Below are positions 19,701 through 22,432 of a DNA stretch of 22,432 nt, in pieces. How positions within the stretch are numbered: position 1 is the stretch's first letter; each line of letters begins with the position of its first letter. Source of the DNA: a virus; IMG/VR virus record IMGVR_UViG_3300032213_000378, positions 1 to 22,432 of that record. One strand, given 5' to 3'. Made by a program: the position numbers and the translations under genes. Under the pieces are notes generated by a model, which saw only the letters and a program-made list of their open reading frames with translations, was not told the origin of the DNA and did no database searches.

Positions 19701-22432
19701 ACGGGCTTCACGCACTGCGTTGGCTTTGTCAGCCTTAGCAATCATCTTCATTGTGGGCGTCAGTTTAGAAGACACAAGTTTGTCGGTAACCACAATCAAG
19801 TCTGACAACGCATTAACGGTGTCAGTAGCCATGCCAAGCATTTCACGAAGCGCATCTACAAAGCGGTTAAAGAAACCTGTCTCTTCTTCAAAACCATAAG
19901 CCCCCATCAGGAACTTTTGGAAGAAGGGGTCGGTCATGCCATAGGAAACAAACTCGTGCGGATTGCTGAACACACCAGACACGGTCTTTAGGTAGAACAT
20001 TTCTGCGGGCAACTCACCTAAATTAGCTAGGCGGTTGTACTCATCCTTAGCGTTGTTCATCACCGCAAGAAGATCGTTATACGCACGAGTTAGTTTGGCA
20101 TCACTTGAGAACCCACGTTGAACCGCAAGAAGGGCCAACTCAAGTTTTTGTTGCAATGCAGCATGAAGTGCTTCGTGTAATACTGTAGTGTTATTAATAC
20201 CTTGGAAGCTACCTGCACTAGCGCCACGCACAAAAATAGTACGTTCGCCAGTAGCTGTATTTTCAAAGTAAACGCCACGAGCGCGGGAGTCTTCATTGCC
20301 CCATGCTTCTTGGTGACGAGCTAATTGCTCCGGCAGCGGGTCGCTTTCTTCAACTACAACAAAGTTAACACCAGCTACCAATGCGCGGAGGCGCTTAGCC
20401 AAGAACTTTTGAAAGCCAGTTCCCGTTTTAATAACTCTAGTTAAGGCTTGCGCGGCGTTCTTTGCGTTCTTAAACCCTTCATCTGCGGCTTCAACTTCGT
20501 CGTTGCTTGCAGTGCTTTTGTTTACTCGCTCTTTTGCTAAATATTTACGGCCAGCCGTTACATCATCAATTTCTTTCTGTGAAATCTTTGAACGATCAGC
20601 AAGGGCGGCTTTAACACGATTACCCAAGGCAGTGCCACGGTGCTTAGTTTCTAAGTCCATTAACGCATTTATATGCGCACGCTTATGCGCACGCTTTTCG
20701 TTTTCTGCGTCCCTTAAACCTTCTTCATCGGCAATATTGGTTTCGTCAATGGGCGCATTGGCTTCGTCTAATTTAGTTTGGAGCGCAGCCAGCGCACGCT
20801 CGCCCTTCATGTAGTCGGCACGGCCTTCGGTGCGGGCTTTCTCTTTTTCCGCACGTTGTTCTTCGGTGATTGCAGCCTTTGGCCGACCACGTTTACCTTT
20901 GCTTACTCCTGCGGCTGTTGATGCCGCTTGTCCTTCTTGCGTTGTTTGCTGGGTTTGAGAGGTCTTAGTGCCAACGTCGGCTCCTTTAGTTTCTACAGGG
21001 GTTTTCCTTGCTACTTCTCTAGCTGCATCAAGTTCATCAAGTTGTTTAATAATGGCGTCAAATTTAGCTGAAGCCTCCTTGCGCTTGGCTTCTAAAGCCT
21101 TTACAGCTTCGTATTTTTTGTCTGAATCATAGTTACCGTTTTCATCAAGCACTAACGGTTTGCCATTGTCGTCTAAAACGTCCGCTGCGCGAATACTATC
21201 TAAGTCAATTAGTTTGTCTAATAAAACCGAGCTTTCTTCGCTTGCTTCATCAAGCTGTTTAAGAAGTTCGTTGCGTTTTTCAAAATACTTTACGGTGTCT
21301 GTTATGTCTGCGTCTGTTATCGGAGCGGGCTTAGCTCGTTCTTTGAGTGTTTGGTCTTGGTCAATTTCTAGCCCTGCTGTTTCTTCATAACTAGGGCGAC
21401 GTTTATTTGGTATGTTGCGAACCAACATAGCCATACCTGTATCACCCGCTTGTTCATACCGGTCGGCGACACGTTTAATACGGGCATCAGTATCGTTATA
21501 TGCAGGGGCTGTTGGGTCGTCTTTGGTACGCTTGGCGTATGCTTCTTCGTCGGTTACTGCAACGGGCTCAGTTCTTTTTCCTTCAACAGGCTCTGTAACA
21601 TCCGTTCCAGCAAGAACCACTCCATCTCGTTCAGCTTCTCTAACTCCTGTGGTGGTGGAAACGTCGTCGGTTGATTGTGCAGATAGCGCAGAGCTCTCTC
21701 CATCTGCTTCACTGATAGGTTTTGTAACATCTTCTGTTCCCTCTTGAGTAGACGCATTTGTTTCTGTAACCTCTGGTGTTCCGCCAAGTCTAGCGGTTGC
21801 AATGCGTAGCGCATCAGCAGGGTCAATACCACGACGCTCTAATATAGCGGCTGCTTCTTTAATTTGTTCTGGTGTTACTTGTTCTTTAATAGGAGCAGCT
21901 TCCGAAGCTACCGTAGCGGGCGCAGATTGTTCTTCAGCCGCAGGTTTTCTACGCTTAGCTAAGGCGTCTTTAAGTATTTGGCGCTTGTCCGCAGGAGGTG
22001 CAGGTTGTTCCTGTTCTGGCTCAAGCGTCGGTTCAATCTTTGGCGCTTCTTCTACAGTTGCTTTTTCAGCGCCGGGTGTTCTGGCTATGCGAATAGCGCC
22101 CATACCTGCGGTTGGGCCAAGAGAGCCAGCGGCTTCTGCTGCGCCAGATTCAAACATTTCTTTGGCGGTTTCGGCGGTAGCAAACTTTTTACGCTCACCT
22201 GTTTGAACTTTACCCGCAGCCTGCGCACCTTCTTGCAAACTACCCGCCACAAATTCTTCAGTACCTTGTTTGGGTAATTCTTTAAGCGCTTCTTTAGTCG
22301 CGCCTTTTTTACCCATTGCTTGAATAGAACCTTTTACGCCTTGTTTAACAAGAGACGCGGCAGGGCCAAGCACTGTGTCTAACGCACCAGAAGCAATAGC
22401 AACAGCTACGTTAACGTCGTCGGTTTCTTGTA
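16746..22432 (-). CDS. Giant large-polyvalent / internal virion protein, 5'-truncated
   Basis: The minus-strand frame is open from the right edge to its TAA at 16746-16748: 1894 residues are visible and the start lies outside. The GTG at 22371-22373 is only the first in-window start-like codon. The N-terminal visible third is Pro/Glu/Ala-rich and disordered with coiled-coil stretches (about 21000-21300) and an AT-hook-like KRGRPK (20880-20891). A zincin motif HEALH lies at 20163-20177, with a possible third ligand glutamate in HEFVSYG at 19953-19955. The C-terminal part has an LPD38-like segment and a strongly hydrophobic stretch (about 17625-17730). This is the pattern of giant phage proteins packed in the capsid and ejected with DNA. 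No MuF, lytic transglycosylase or polymerase domain is seen. Confidence 0.83.
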   Translation of the reverse strand, partial: QETDDVNVAVAIASGALDTVLGPAASLVKQGVKGSIQAMGKKGATKEALKELPKQGTEEFVAGSLQEGAQAAGKVQTGERKKFATAETAKEMFESGAAEAAGSLGPTAGMGAIRIARTPGAEKATVEEAPKIEPTLEPEQEQPAPPADKRQILKDALAKRRKPAAEEQSAPATVASEAAPIKEQVTPEQIKEAAAILERRGIDPADALRIATARLGGTPEVTETNASTQEGTEDVTKPISEADGESSALSAQSTDDVSTTTGVREAERDGVVLAGTDVTEPVEGKRTEPVAVTDEEAYAKRTKDDPTAPAYNDTDARIKRVADRYEQAGDTGMAMLVRNIPNKRRPSYEETAGLEIDQDQTLKERAKPAPITDADITDTVKYFEKRNELLKQLDEASEESSVLLDKLIDLDSIRAADVLDDNGKPLVLDENGNYDSDKKYEAVKALEAKRKEASAKFDAIIKQLDELDAAREVARKTPVETKGADVGTKTSQTQQTTQEGQAASTAAGVSKGKRGRPKAAITEEQRAEKEKARTEGRADYMKGERALAALQTKLDEANAPIDETNIADEEGLRDAENEKRAHKRAHINALMDLETKHRGTALGNRVKAALADRSKISQKEIDDVTAGRKYLAKERVNKSTASNDEVEAADEGFKNAKNAAQALTRVIKTGTGFQKFLAKRLRALVAGVNFVVVEESDPLPEQLARHQEAWGNEDSRARGVYFENTATGERTIFVRGASAGSFQGINNTTVLHEALHAALQQKLELALLAVQRGFSSDAKLTRAYNDLLAVMNNAKDEYNRLANLGELPAEMFYLKTVSGVFSNPHEFVSYGMTDPFFQKFLMGAYGFEEETGFFNRFVDALREMLGMATDTVNALSDLIVVTDKLVSSKLTPTMKMIAKADKANAVREARVGKIYTQTPKMPVESTNVIQETQADIEERVQYHLDQIQRSRDAEEIAKNASLLNSLRDPKKILPALNRLWKSMDRKQMQAVLVPLHIDVAASWGSYYVPELANTNVLMQKMTGMTQILMEAAADISTDAMRVFAKHPGEMKRIQDVALASTLQRIDPADKSATRRSATLDKMFNGLTSDGKRVYTEMRDHLNDMTDYYMFLLEESINAENIPEDGKALIMARIKQIYEASKRITPYFALTREGPYFLSVKKGLGGEREFWMRPSMTERDALAEQFVADGIPKGDIITGNNIADLRKTTYQKSDLLKDVFAAIEAVKDTDPKAKENLKDSVYELYLRTMPENSFRGQFVERQNITGFSTDVLRGFNETSVKMAVQLSRLKYGPQLRLSISAARDSAKGRPEVEVFIDDMERRVVSELNPRERGGFDTFATIMNRLSAITYLSGPSTALIQPISIVQTGAVILGARYGYKESAYELGKMSAFWDEYAVTKKRLDGSTAWVMPTIENSKALNLNEEEKWAVKQMRLRAVTSSTYASELFEFNVKSTEEVMSKTEKVKVAAASMTFGLLHSADRIAREVVWIASYRLNRKKGRSPEQSVDNAVLDTNESQGNFADYAKSPLMKAPGGRLALQFTTYAINIMTLLIRNFYRMIAGLDGAGRLEAFKIFFGTLSSTALLGGITALPMYSVVMALLSFAWEDKKRPQELKDLDRDTWFTQIYLPEQLGNVTIGGYNLGDLSDLAAKGVLNKLTGVDFSSRLSLNNMFFRDVKETQTSREEFLARALERAGPAANMVLSWMDAYDAFAHGDSQKGLEKVAPAIARNILVAQRYSEEGAKDNKGTEIASKEAFSKWDLYAQAIGLRSAPLANAQAVNFKLTAVMKRVENERTGLLNDLDRYHRKNDLEGYKKVEKEVDTFNTMYPTMRIDLSQVAQSLQTRDKARDKSWRGIELDKHNDALISKGMLKSREDLRKREEEVRKINLENMASNRK

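Noticed and set aside
21802-22206. 134-aa plus-strand frame in the giant gene
   Set aside because: The Ala/Ser-rich sequence is the complement of Ala/Glu/Pro-rich codons of the minus-strand protein; no SD or domain.
22371-22373. GTG as the start of the giant gene
   Set aside because: The frame stays open to the window edge with a sequence (VAVAIASGALDTVLG) that continues naturally across it.
1-22432. tRNA, rRNA, insertion sequence or attachment site
   Set aside because: No cloverleaf-like sequence, transposase gene, terminal inverted repeats or integrase was seen on reading both strands; a covariance-model search would be needed to exclude tRNA fully.

Overview
The window is a gene-dense stretch of a tailed double-stranded DNA phage genome, or an integrated or metagenomic copy of one. 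The evidence is a compact replication module (family A DNA polymerase, primase-helicase fusion, SNF2-type helicase, RecB/Cas4-like and VRR-NUC nucleases, a probable ssDNA-binding protein), many tiny overlapping genes, and a very large virion-type protein on the opposite strand. No tRNA, rRNA, CRISPR array, integrase, terminase, capsid or lysis gene is visible. The host cannot be named from the sequence. Both ends of the window cut through genes: a MoxR-type ATPase on the left and the giant protein on the right.

Layout. (1) About 1-6.4 kb, plus strand, is an accessory cluster. It holds a MoxR/CbbQ-like AAA+ ATPase, a protein combining an HExxH metallopeptidase-like domain with a VWA domain, a DUF3150-like protein, a 295-aa unknown, and a run of small overlapping genes ending in a ribbon-helix-helix candidate and an HTH-DUF3310 protein. 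It closes with a strong intrinsic terminator. (2) About 6.4-12.0 kb is replication block 1, starting at a sigma70-type promoter: VRR-NUC nuclease, DNA polymerase A, sigma region-4 protein, Fe-S RecB/Cas4-like nuclease, winged-helix protein, HNH-like protein, SNF2 helicase. (3) About 12.0-16.7 kb is replication block 2, starting at a second, nearly identical promoter-leader: a coiled-coil protein, an SSB-like protein, a Cro/XRE-type HTH protein, the primase-DUF927 helicase fusion and a small conserved protein. It ends at two tandem terminators. (4) About 16.7-22.4 kb, minus strand, is one huge open frame that resembles large polyvalent/internal virion (DNA-ejection) proteins. It has an HExxH zincin site and a hydrophobic LPD38-like C-terminal part.

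The most striking unexplained signal is a 13-bp odd-centred palindrome, CTAACAWTGTTAG. It occurs exactly five times, plus one 12/13 copy, roughly once per kb between 557 and 6391. It lies inside genes, across a stop/start junction, against a Shine-Dalgarno, and just before the terminator. It is absent from the rest of the window apart from one weak match. The two promoters carry a related 13-bp palindrome, TTGACAAWGTCAA, fused to their -35 elements, and share a conserved leader up to the start codon. Together these look like an operator/stoperator-type network, and the window encodes several candidate DNA-binding regulators. Other points of interest are the phage-borne MoxR + VWA-metallopeptidase + DUF3150-like set, a polymerase with leucine at the E. 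coli Pol I 762 position and HDA instead of HDE in motif C, and an HNH-like protein with an EF-hand-like loop.
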